Shown piece after piece: positions 19,478 to 30,320 of a stretch of 33,491 bases of DNA. Under the pieces are notes generated by a model. That model was not told where the DNA came from and searched no databases. It worked only from the letters and a program-made list of their open reading frames with translations. Origin of the DNA: Gemmatimonadota bacterium (GTDB taxonomy: Bacteria > Gemmatimonadota > Gemmatimonadetes > Longimicrobiales > Gaopeijiaceae); assembly GCA_028873825.1 (NCBI GenBank), contig JAPPNM010000038.1, positions 1 through 33,491 of the forward strand, given 5' to 3'. Position numbers and translations under genes: made by a program. The stretch's first letter is position 1, and each line of letters starts with the position of its first letter.

Positions 19478-19527
19478 GCCGAAGGTGGGTACCAAGGGGC
19501 CAAAAAACCGGCCGGGTTGCAACAACC

Positions 19528-20334
19528 TCACGCGACGCTTCCTTTTTCGACCATTTCCGGGCCGCTCTCCGACCATCTGCCCCTCCCGAGCTTTCTCAGT
19601 TCCTCTGTCCGGCCACCCAATGCGCCGCCGCTCTCATCTTCGAACCAGCGTTCCGCCGACCTGGGCGACTTGCTGAAATCCGGGACAACGAAGAAACTCC
19701 GGTCGTTCGCCCACGGGTCGCAGATCATCAGGACCGCCTGTCCGGGTTGGCCGTCCAAGCCCCGAACGTCCGCGTCGATCCCAGTGTTTGCCAGTGCGGC
19801 CTTGAAGCCTTCCGCGTTGAAGTGGCCGTCGCCGTCGTCCCGGTAGCGTTTCCAGGCCTCCATCAGCTCCTTCCCGAAGTCCGGGCGGGGGGTGGGTTCT
19901 TCACCTGTCTCGCTCGGTGATTCAGGAACGGCCTGGCCGGTTCCCCGGTGCTGTCCGGCTTCCATCAACTCCATGGCCAGTCTTTCCATTCGGGTGTCGT
20001 GGCGGTCAAGTCGATGGGCCAGCTCCCCCATCTGTTCGCCGATGTGCTCCAGTGGTGTGCCGAGGCGTTCCGGCAGGGCGGCTATGCGCTCCAGTTGGTC
20101 ACGGTGGCCCTTCAGCGCGACGACAACATCCTGAGATGCTCGTGCCAGGACCGAAGCGTGCGACTCGGGCCGCGGGAAGAGAAAGCACGCGACTCCCGCA
20201 ACCACCAACGCTGCGATCACGACGGGCAGCCAGGGGCGCGTAGCGGGCAGGAGATCGCCGAAGCCCGCCCAGACGGCGCCGGTCAGAATGCCTGTGGCGA
20301 CAAAACCGAAGCCTACCAGTGCTTTCCGGCCCAT
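19528..20334 (-). CDS. Two-TM coiled-coil protein of unknown function
   Basis: ATG 20334 lies 5 nt after the Hsp70-like stop; TM segments ALVGFGFVATGILTGAVWAG and WLPVVIAALVVAGVACFLF, then heptad-like region and a soluble C-terminal domain (PWANDRSFFVVPDF...). Confidence 0.7.
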   Translation of the reverse strand: MGRKALVGFGFVATGILTGAVWAGFGDLLPATRPWLPVVIAALVVAGVACFLFPRPESHASVLARASQDVVVALKGHRDQLERIAALPERLGTPLEHIGEQMGELAHRLDRHDTRMERLAMELMEAGQHRGTGQAVPESPSETGEEPTPRPDFGKELMEAWKRYRDDGDGHFNAEGFKAALANTGIDADVRGLDGQPGQAVLMICDPWANDRSFFVVPDFSKSPRSAERWFEDESGGALGGRTEELRKLGRGRWSESGPEMVEKGSVA

Positions 20335-20339
20335 TCCGC

Positions 20340-23132
20340 TCACCCGTCGCCGGAAGGGTCGACGACCCCTCGTTCGAGCACCGCTTCCCAGACCCATGCG
20401 GCGACCGGAGCCTGGTAATCCAGCTGTGCGTCACCCACCCGCTCACCCTTGTGCCGGAGATTCTCGTTGATTCGCCGGGTCGAGTCGACGGGCAGCCTGG
20501 TTACCTCTTCCGGCCTGTCCGCGTCTGGACTACTCAGAGGAAGGCTCGGTCGGATCTCCGCGAATTCAATAGTCGTTTCCTCTCCTCCGGTCCGGAAAGG
20601 AACCCGCTCGAACCACTCGACAGTATCTCGTCTTCCCTCCGGGTCCACCTTGGTGAGCTCGACCAGTGTGTGCGAGAACCAGCTGTTGCGTACGCTGTCC
20701 GGGTCCCTCGACTTGCCCACGACTTCGTTAACCACGTCCCTTTTTGCACGGTCGGCCTGACCGGGTTCGTGGTGGTCGGTCCTCCACTTGTCGCTTCGCG
20801 GGAGAGTGGCGCCTGTATCAACGCCGGGCCACAAGCGATGGGCTGCCTCCATAACGAGGTTCTGCATGGCTCTTCCGATTTCGTCGTAGCCCTTGTCCTC
20901 GTGCCAGAGCTTCCAGCCGTTACCGCGCAGGTACACGCGGATTCGCAGTCGCTCCCGATCAGCCGTCCGCGGCAACCAGTGTTTGGCCAGATAGGCGGTG
21001 AGGCTACGCGCCATGAACTCGGCGGCCAGGAAGAAGTACCGGCGGACAATCCTCCGGCCCCTATTCGGGCCGGTCTGGTCGTCGAAACCCCGCACGTCGA
21101 GCTCGCTGCAGCCGTCAACTCTCTCCGCCTCCAATCCGAACAGCCCGGTCAGACCCTTGGTCCTCACCCATGCCGCCAGATTCGCGAGTCTGGCGTCGGG
21201 ATCGGATCCCCAGCCGTCCGGGAGCAATCCGTCCTGTTTCGCGATCAGCTTCAACAGGACGTTGCCTCCCAGCTTCACGCTGTCGGCCGTGTCCTCGAAC
21301 GCGTCACCCACAGCCGAGATGATCAGATCGAGCGTCCCGCCACCCAGGTCTCCCACCATGTTCACGTCACCGGGTCGAGCAGTTCCGACCTTGGTTGCAT
21401 TCGACTCGTCGAACAACCCGACCCTGTCGTGCAGGGCGAGCGAGCACCCGAGACACTTGCTGCCGTCTTCCAGTACCCTGCCCAGCGTCTGCCTGTATTC
21501 CGTCACGTCCCTTGGCGGTGTTCGAAGGGGGTAGGTGAAGGTGAACCGAATCGCGTCCGTGGGGGACGGCCGCCCGTGCCGGATGAACGCTTCTGCCAAG
21601 ACCTGCTCGACGATTCGGTCGAGATAGATCTTGCGCAGGTGCTTTTCCTTGCCCTGGAACGCCATCGAGGTGTTCCACTTGAAGTTGGAGATCACATGGT
21701 CGGCAAGATCACCGCGCAGCACTCCGGCGGGCGGCACCACATAGTCGCGCACTGGCTGCCAATCCAGGATTCTGGGCGTCTGGATCGACAGCTCCTTGAC
21801 CGCCTTGATCGTAAGGATCTCCGACGGCCAAAGACCTTGGAGGTCCCCCGTGGGCTCCTTCACGTAGCGCGGAAACCACGTGCCCTGACTCAGGAGCCCG
21901 TCCTCGGACTCAATGTGTTCGAGATTCTCGCTTACGTGCAGCGAGAGCCTGTGCCTGCCGTTTTGCGACAGTTCGGGGTTGAGGTCGAGCGCCTGCGCGT
22001 TTCGTCCTTTCAGCTTTATGGCTGCGGTAGTGTGCGAAGTGCCGAAATCGATCCCGATCTGCATAGGTACGGTGGCATCCTGGACGCGGTCCAAATGGAC
22101 CAGGTACAGGCCGATCTCGTCGTCTCCCTTCGAGGCGCAGAGCGCCACCGGCGGGCCAGCCGCGTGGCGAGCGTCCTGCTTCGAGAACCGTACCGGGTAG
22201 CTTCGGTTGTCCTGCGCCTCGGTGCGGGACAGCGCGACGCCGGACTCCTGCCGTTCACGCCAAAGCGTATCGATCCGGATGCGGCGGTCCGTACAGTGCT
22301 GATAGATGTAGTACGCGCTCCAGTTCGGATCACGGAACCGCGGCCAGACCATCCAGTGCGCCTTGTGGCCCACTTCGACCTTGGCCACGAAGAGCATCGA
22401 GTCGCTGCGTCCCCGCATGCGCAGGCTCCACTTTGCATGCCGCCCGCTCTCGTCTATTTCGGGCGGTTTCGGCCTCTCGGGGAGTGAACCGTCACCCTGC
22501 CTGCCGCGCGGCAGGAGGTCGAAATACCGCCAGCGCAGCGGGAAGTGCGGATAGAGGGGCGCGCCTCGGGGAGTATCGCCGTTGGGGACGGAAGCCTGCT
22601 CCATCGGCGTACAGCTGCGGATCCCGATGTCGCGCCTGCGCAACACCAGCGTGCGCTGCAGGGTGACGAGGCGGTGCCCATGCGTCCGTGACCAAGTCAC
22701 CACGTACACCTGCCGGCGTGCCGCATCGTCGTTGAAGAACGCGATCTCTCCCACCCGTTGCAGGTGTCGGAGGTGGTCGTCCCAGATGCCATGCACCTTG
22801 TCCTCGCCGGCGATCTCGAACTCGACGCACCAGTATCTGCGCTCACCCGCTGTGACCACCGAGTGCTCGCGCAGGAACTCGTCTTGCTCGGCGCGCTTCA
22901 GATCGTTCAAGTCCGGCGGAAGACCTGCTTCGTCTCTCCTTGGGAGGAAGACGGTGATCGGTTCATTGCCGCTCCACCGCACCTGGAGCGCCGCCCCGCC
23001 GCCGTATCCGGGCTCGACCGATACGCCGACGAAGATCCTCGTCCACGCTGGGGGTGTCGCATGGGGGTGTCGTCGCTTGCACGCCTCATCCATGCGCGGA
23101 TTCGCCCGGCGCTGGAGGTCCCGCTTCCCCAC
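20340..23132 (-). CDS. Hsp70/actin-fold ATPase with ~356-aa novel N-terminal domain
   Basis: Phosphate-1 motif MQIGIDFGTSHTTAAIKL (from 22064) and phosphate-2 motif GDLGGGTLDLIIS (near 21340); adenosine-motif-like VYLRGNGWKLW. GTG start at 23132 has GGAAGGTAGG upstream; ORF remains open to ATG 23195. Confidence 0.82.
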   Translation of the reverse strand: MGKRDLQRRANPRMDEACKRRHPHATPPAWTRIFVGVSVEPGYGGGAALQVRWSGNEPITVFLPRRDEAGLPPDLNDLKRAEQDEFLREHSVVTAGERRYWCVEFEIAGEDKVHGIWDDHLRHLQRVGEIAFFNDDAARRQVYVVTWSRTHGHRLVTLQRTLVLRRRDIGIRSCTPMEQASVPNGDTPRGAPLYPHFPLRWRYFDLLPRGRQGDGSLPERPKPPEIDESGRHAKWSLRMRGRSDSMLFVAKVEVGHKAHWMVWPRFRDPNWSAYYIYQHCTDRRIRIDTLWRERQESGVALSRTEAQDNRSYPVRFSKQDARHAAGPPVALCASKGDDEIGLYLVHLDRVQDATVPMQIGIDFGTSHTTAAIKLKGRNAQALDLNPELSQNGRHRLSLHVSENLEHIESEDGLLSQGTWFPRYVKEPTGDLQGLWPSEILTIKAVKELSIQTPRILDWQPVRDYVVPPAGVLRGDLADHVISNFKWNTSMAFQGKEKHLRKIYLDRIVEQVLAEAFIRHGRPSPTDAIRFTFTYPLRTPPRDVTEYRQTLGRVLEDGSKCLGCSLALHDRVGLFDESNATKVGTARPGDVNMVGDLGGGTLDLIISAVGDAFEDTADSVKLGGNVLLKLIAKQDGLLPDGWGSDPDARLANLAAWVRTKGLTGLFGLEAERVDGCSELDVRGFDDQTGPNRGRRIVRRYFFLAAEFMARSLTAYLAKHWLPRTADRERLRIRVYLRGNGWKLWHEDKGYDEIGRAMQNLVMEAAHRLWPGVDTGATLPRSDKWRTDHHEPGQADRAKRDVVNEVVGKSRDPDSVRNSWFSHTLVELTKVDPEGRRDTVEWFERVPFRTGGEETTIEFAEIRPSLPLSSPDADRPEEVTRLPVDSTRRINENLRHKGERVGDAQLDYQAPVAAWVWEAVLERGVVDPSGDG

Positions 23133-25045
23133 GATTGACCTACCTTCCAGTCGGCGGCCCTCTGGCCCGTCACCGCGTTCCAAAGGCCCGCCCACTCCGA
23201 GTCGGGCAGACCGGGAACCGGGCAGAACAGGGTACCGGGCGACGTGAACCCCATGACCACGCCCCCCCGCCCGACACGCTCGAGGGCGTAGCGCGCGAGA
23301 TCTTTGCCATCTGTGGCTCGGTGGTCTTCGACAAGTGCGTCAAGCGACACCGGCCGATTGTCCCGCCGCTTCTCGTTCGTGCGCAGCTTGAGTTCCCCCA
23401 CGAACAGGCCGAGGAAAAGCAGCTCGAGCTGGCGGATGGCGGTGGGGCGGTCGTCGGCGATCGCTTCGCGAAAATAGTCGGTCGCGGCAAGTGGGTGAGG
23501 CCAACCGTTCTGTGCCATCAGCCTTGGGTCGACGAAGCTGTCCAGGGTGGCTCGAACATTGGACCTCCGAACCCTTTGGAGCGCACCCGACTTCTTGGGC
23601 GACGGCGTGAGTCCCTTGTCGCCGCGGATCTCCGGCCAGTACACATGATTCGGAGCGGCGGGAGTGGAGGTCGGCTCCTCTCTCACCCACTCTGCCAGCC
23701 ACCTCAAGATCTCGGAAGCGGCTCGATCCGGAGAGGCAAGGCGGGGGGACCTCAGTTGGTGTTGGTGCTTCAGGCGCTGCCGTATCGCAGCTTCACTCCT
23801 GAAGGCTCCCCGGGTCCGTTCGGGGCCGTCACCGTTGAGCATCCCGCACAGCCATTGCAAGTTTTCGGCGTAGCGACCGCGGTGCTTGGCGAGCTCCTCG
23901 GCGACTCGTTGCCGCCGGTCTCCCAACAGCTTGCTGAGTATCGGCTCGATGTAAGGCATATCCGAGGAGCCAAGCACCTTCTGGTAAACCTCCAGTATGT
24001 TGACGAGCGCTTTCCCCTGCGCTGCCAGGTCTCCGATCGTGCCGCCGCCGGGCAGCCCGGTTCCCGCGCCGAGCCGGGACGGATCCTCGGCGTCGAGGTG
24101 ATACAGGCCGCTGGTGTAGGCGTCGTCGTTGAGGAACTGGCGCAGGCAGCAGATGGCGGCCAAAGCGTGCGGGTAGGCCTCGAGCATCGGCTGGTGGTTG
24201 TCTCCAGAGAAAACGCGTGGCGCCATGGCCGCCCTTGGGATCCCGACAGGCACGGTGGCCACGTGCTCTGCCAGACGGTTGCCATAGTAACGGAGTCCCG
24301 AGTGAGCGTTCTCCTGCATCACCTTGTTGCGGCGCTGTGCTCTGAGCCGGTTCTCTCCAAGGTGCTCGTGGAGCTCGTCGAACTCGAACCAGTTTAGGAG
24401 CATCACCGCCATGACCTGCCGCTCGTCCACACCCGAAAGCTCCTCCGCGAGTGTAGGACCCACAGCGGCCCCAGTGCCTCCCACACCCGACCCCACGACT
24501 GCGACGCGACCCCGCACGTTGAGCAGTTGGTGGTAGGACTCGTCGTGGTTGATTTCGGGATCGTCCGGCCTAGTATCGTAGCTCTTGAGCTTGAAGAGAA
24601 GCGATCCGACGGCCGGAGATCCCATCATCCCGCGCGAGAACTCGATGTCCCGCTGGCCGGGAGACAGGATGCAGGTGAGATAGTCGGAGTTGGGGTAGTG
24701 CTGCCTGAGGCTGGTCATGCCGTCGTTCAGGAAGTCCTGGTTCGCCCCTTCCGGCAGCGGGGTTATGGCCCGCAGCTCCGGCCACCGCCGGCCGATGTCG
24801 CCGTCGTCGCCCCACAGGCGGGAAGGGTGCCCCTCAAGCACTCGGCGGAGCGTCTGCCACGCCGTCGGTCGGTCCGCGTCGGCCCCGTCGCCACTGTCTT
24901 GGTCCACGAGATACAGGGCTGGTAAATCCATCGGCTTGCTCCCGTGCCGGAAGAAGCCCAAGGGGTCGCCGAGGGCGTGCAGGCGCATGAACGCCAGAGC
25001 CACATGGGCGCCGGTGCCGCCGCAACCAATCAGTGTGTTGGCCAT
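22907..25045 (-). CDS. Tubulin/FtsZ-like GTPase (Tubulin_2-like)
   Basis: 712 aa; N-terminal T1-like NTLIGCGGTGAHVALAF and T4 signature-like VVGSGVGGTGAAVGPTLAEEL, consistent with tubulin superfamily GTP-binding loops. Confidence 0.72.
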   Translation of the reverse strand: MANTLIGCGGTGAHVALAFMRLHALGDPLGFFRHGSKPMDLPALYLVDQDSGDGADADRPTAWQTLRRVLEGHPSRLWGDDGDIGRRWPELRAITPLPEGANQDFLNDGMTSLRQHYPNSDYLTCILSPGQRDIEFSRGMMGSPAVGSLLFKLKSYDTRPDDPEINHDESYHQLLNVRGRVAVVGSGVGGTGAAVGPTLAEELSGVDERQVMAVMLLNWFEFDELHEHLGENRLRAQRRNKVMQENAHSGLRYYGNRLAEHVATVPVGIPRAAMAPRVFSGDNHQPMLEAYPHALAAICCLRQFLNDDAYTSGLYHLDAEDPSRLGAGTGLPGGGTIGDLAAQGKALVNILEVYQKVLGSSDMPYIEPILSKLLGDRRQRVAEELAKHRGRYAENLQWLCGMLNGDGPERTRGAFRSEAAIRQRLKHQHQLRSPRLASPDRAASEILRWLAEWVREEPTSTPAAPNHVYWPEIRGDKGLTPSPKKSGALQRVRRSNVRATLDSFVDPRLMAQNGWPHPLAATDYFREAIADDRPTAIRQLELLFLGLFVGELKLRTNEKRRDNRPVSLDALVEDHRATDGKDLARYALERVGRGGVVMGFTSPGTLFCPVPGLPDSEWAGLWNAVTGQRAADWKVGQSWGSGTSSAGRIRAWMRRASDDTPMRHPQRGRGSSSAYRSSPDTAAGRRSRCGGAAMNRSPSSSQGETKQVFRRT

Positions 25046-25049
25046 TTAG

Positions 25050-25547
25050 CTAGAATCGAACCCCATTTCGAGTGTTCTTCAATTCAATTCGGTTCACTTT
25101 CGACTGACCGGGGTAAGCCCTCTCGAACCACCTGCGGGCGCCCTCCCTGCCGACGAACCACCCGGCCAGGGCACCGATCAACGAGCCGAGAAACCACATG
25201 CCCGCATTCCACCATTGCTGTTCCGGCGACGACGGCAACGGATTGAGGGAGAAATTGTAGAGGGCGAACACGCCGAAGACGACGACCACGATCAGAATCG
25301 GAGTCCACGCCTTCGTCACCGGTTTCGGTGGATCCGGATGCTCCCATGCCTTCAGAGCCTCGGACCATGCTAGCCATCGAAGCCCACCTACGATCAGTCC
25401 GGCCAAGAGCACGGAGACGACGAGCCAAATCATTGAAAGAGCCTGAACCAGCGTCTCGTTGACGAACGAGCACCCGGAAGTCAACGCGGGAAGAGCGCAG
25501 AGAAGAATCCGCGCCGCGGTGCCGCTCTGCGGGCTTCGCGTTCGCAT
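25050..25547 (-). CDS. Small lipoprotein/membrane protein, first gene of the operon
   Basis: 165 aa from ATG 25547 with AGAGGAGG 9 nt upstream; ILLCALPALTSGC lipobox-like signal, TM segments ALSMIWLVVSVLLAGLIVGGL, ILIVVVVFGVFALYNF and MWFLGSLIGALAGWFVG. Confidence 0.65.
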   Translation of the reverse strand: MRTRSPQSGTAARILLCALPALTSGCSFVNETLVQALSMIWLVVSVLLAGLIVGGLRWLAWSEALKAWEHPDPPKPVTKAWTPILIVVVVFGVFALYNFSLNPLPSSPEQQWWNAGMWFLGSLIGALAGWFVGREGARRWFERAYPGQSKVNRIELKNTRNGVRF

Positions 25548-26012
25548 CGGTAACATCCTCCTCTGTGAAGTTCGGTCTGAACTGAATGAGCCCCACCGGC
25601 ACGGGACCATGCAACCGCCAGCGTGGCGGCGCGGATGGAAAAGAGGTGGCGCGACACGGATTCGCAAGGTTGAGCGCGGTGGTACATGTACCGCGCGCTC
25701 CCGCCGCTCCTCGGTCACGACGATAGTGCGGCAGCCGAGGCTACGCTGTCCTTCATCCCTCGCGCCAAGGCCGGCACTCCCCCGCGGCGCGCGCCCGGGA
25801 AAGCGAACGCATCGCGACAGCCGGGCCGGTCCTCGATGCGCTGCTCGACCGCGGCGCCCTTGTTGCAGAGGTGCCAGAGCGAATCGCATCGGGTCCATCC
25901 CGTATATGGTTGGGGTCTTGCGGTTCGGGAACATGCCTTATGGTGCATTCCGGGAGGCTCTCTGTCAATCAATCGGCACGGAAAGTGGCCGGGCCATCGG
26001 CATTGAACGGCT

Positions 26013-27041
26013 CTATTCGCCCGAAACGCCACCGGCCGGTCCTCCCCGCCGGCGCGCGCCGCCCGGCAGAAACGTCAGCTCCCCGTCCATGATCCGCGCC
26101 AGCTCCTCCTCCCTCCGCCAGTAGGCCTCCAGCTCCGCGACCTCCATAGACAGCAGCCGCCGCTCGTGTTCTTCGTGGACCGCGATTTCGAGCGCGATCA
26201 GACCGACCCGTCCGACTTGGTGCAGAGGCGTCGCCCGCCTGAGAATCCTCGACGGGAGCCTCCCCGAGCCCCCCGCAACCTCGATTAGCCGCGCCGCGTT
26301 GTCCACCCGCCCTTCCGAAGCACCGGCGAAGTGGCGGTGGGCGAGGACCCTGCGCAGCGTCCGGCTGGCCTCCCGTCCGCGGAGAGGGAACCCGCCGCCG
26401 GTTTCTCCGCAGTGGAGGCAGAAGACCCGGATCCCCACCGACTCTCCCTCGCTTCGCAGGAGCAGATCGTGCCCGTACCGGACCCGGTCGACCGGACGTC
26501 CGCAGTGTTCGCACTCGCCGCCGCCGCGCCAGGCGGTGCGTCCGAAACGGAGCAGGCGGGCCCCGCCCGTTACGAGCCCGGGCAGCCGGTCCCAGACCAG
26601 CCAGGCGGCGACGAAGCTCATTCCGCCGGTGGCCCAGGAGCCGGCGATCGTGGCGGCCGCCGCCACCGTTCCCGCCGTCGACAGCTTTTGGTACCGCTCC
26701 CTCCGCCTTCTCAGTTCCCGCCCGTACCGCCACCACGCCTCTTCGCGCAGTTCGGCGCCCCCCACCCGCACGATCTCCAGCGGCCCGGCCCTGAGCAGCG
26801 CCACGTTGGCGGTGCTCGAGAGCAGACGCCCCCGGTCGGCGACCAGCTTCTCCAGCTCTTCCAGGGCCTCCCAGCGCGACTCCATCGGGACCAGCGACCA
26901 CCTGGAGCAGGCGCGGCAGATCAGCCAGAGGCGGCCCCGCGCGGGATCGTAGGCCACCCGGCGGCCCCGGTCCACATGTTCCAGGGAGTCGTTGGGGGCG
27001 AAGTCGCGGCCGCAGACCAGGCACCTCCGGTACATGCTCAT
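26013..27041 (-). CDS. Uncharacterised protein with two zinc-ribbon-like CxxC pairs and a central hydrophobic segment
   Basis: 342 aa; CLVCGRDF...CRAC, CEHCGRP...CLHCGE; hydrophobic AGTVAAAATIAGSWATGGMSFVAAWLVW. Confidence 0.7.
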   Translation of the reverse strand: MSMYRRCLVCGRDFAPNDSLEHVDRGRRVAYDPARGRLWLICRACSRWSLVPMESRWEALEELEKLVADRGRLLSSTANVALLRAGPLEIVRVGGAELREEAWWRYGRELRRRRERYQKLSTAGTVAAAATIAGSWATGGMSFVAAWLVWDRLPGLVTGGARLLRFGRTAWRGGGECEHCGRPVDRVRYGHDLLLRSEGESVGIRVFCLHCGETGGGFPLRGREASRTLRRVLAHRHFAGASEGRVDNAARLIEVAGGSGRLPSRILRRATPLHQVGRVGLIALEIAVHEEHERRLLSMEVAELEAYWRREEELARIMDGELTFLPGGARRRGGPAGGVSGE

Positions 27042-27116
27042 CGGTCGTACGCGCTCCTCATGATCCGCTTATCATAATCCGTATTCCCGCGGCCTTCGAC
27101 CCGCACCGGAGCAGCC

Positions 27117-27695
27117 ATGCTGGCGGTCATCGACAACTACGACTCCTTCACCTGGAATCTTGTCCAGATCCTGGGCGAGCTGGGCGCCGAGCCCCGGGTC
27201 TTCCGCAACGACGCGGTCACTCCCGCTGAACTGCTCCGGCTGGGGACGACATGCCTTGTCGTGTCGCCCGGGCCGCGCACCCCGGCCGAGGCGGGGATCA
27301 GCGTGGAGGCGATCCGCCGGCTGGGCCCCACCACTCCGACGCTGGGCGTCTGCCTGGGCCACCAGGCCATCGGCGAGGCCTACGGGGGGCGAACCGTCCG
27401 CGCCGCCAGGACCGTTCACGGCAAGGTCTCGCCCGTCGCGCACAACGGAGATCCCCTCTTCTCGGGCATCCCGTCGCCGATGCGCGTTGCCCGGTACCAC
27501 TCGCTGGTCACGGCGCCGGAGCTGCCGCGCGGCCTCGTTCCCATCGCGTGGAGCGCCGACCGGGCCGACAGAGGCGAGATCCAGGCACTCCGGCATCGCG
27601 AACACCCCGTCTGGGGAGTCCAGTTCCACCCCGAGTCCCTCTTCACCGAATACGGACGCAGGCTGCTGGCGAATTTTCTGGGAGCCCGCGGATAG
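27117..27695 (+). CDS. pabA: Class I glutamine amidotransferase, anthranilate/aminodeoxychorismate synthase component II
   Basis: MLAVIDNYDSFTWNLVQ, SPGPRTPAEAG, GVCLGHQAIGEA nucleophile, WGVQFHPES; pabA vs trpG cannot be distinguished here. Confidence 0.9.
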   Translation: MLAVIDNYDSFTWNLVQILGELGAEPRVFRNDAVTPAELLRLGTTCLVVSPGPRTPAEAGISVEAIRRLGPTTPTLGVCLGHQAIGEAYGGRTVRAARTVHGKVSPVAHNGDPLFSGIPSPMRVARYHSLVTAPELPRGLVPIAWSADRADRGEIQALRHREHPVWGVQFHPESLFTEYGRRLLANFLGARG

Positions 27696-27704
27696 GAGCC
27701 GCTC

Positions 27705-27798
27705 GAATCTCGCATGGCCGCGAGCGGTCACCCCGCCGGCTGAGACTCGCGGTGCGGAGCGGTGCTTGTTTCGTAGGAATCTCGCATGGCCGCGAGCG
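27705..27798. repeat. 22-bp perfect direct repeat (two copies, 72-bp period), each with internal inverted repeat
   Basis: GAATCTCGCATGGCCGCGAGCG at 27705-27726 and 27777-27798; CTCGC-atggcc-GCGAG dyad within each. Confidence 0.85.
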
Positions 27799-27854
27799 CC
27801 CACCCGCGCTTCCGTTGCCAGCGCTCCGGCGCGGGGGTAGCTTGAGGTCCGTGA

Positions 27855-30314
<2,460 letters not shown>

Positions 30315-30320
30315 CAGCCC

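Larger units (their letters stand above)
15862..25547 (-). other. Candidate novel operon: ZorAB/MotAB-like motor + tubulin-like + Hsp70-like NTPases + vWA-like lipoprotein
   Basis: Seven co-directional genes with tight spacing or overlaps (5, 4 and 4 nt at several junctions), flanked on both sides by housekeeping genes; composition visibly less GC-rich than the flanks. Confidence 0.8.

Noticed and set aside
20319-22487. 722-aa plus-strand ORF opposite the Hsp70-like gene
   Set aside because: Antisense shadow ORF; the minus-strand frame contains clear Hsp70 phosphate motifs, while this frame has no recognisable domain.
23054-24397. 447-aa plus-strand ORF opposite the tubulin-like gene
   Set aside because: Opposite strand encodes glycine-rich nucleotide loops; this frame is low-complexity and lacks context.
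25963-25968. Minus-strand TTGACA as a -35 box for the accessory operon
   Set aside because: It is about 415 nt upstream of the first gene with only weak -10 candidates; too speculative to call.
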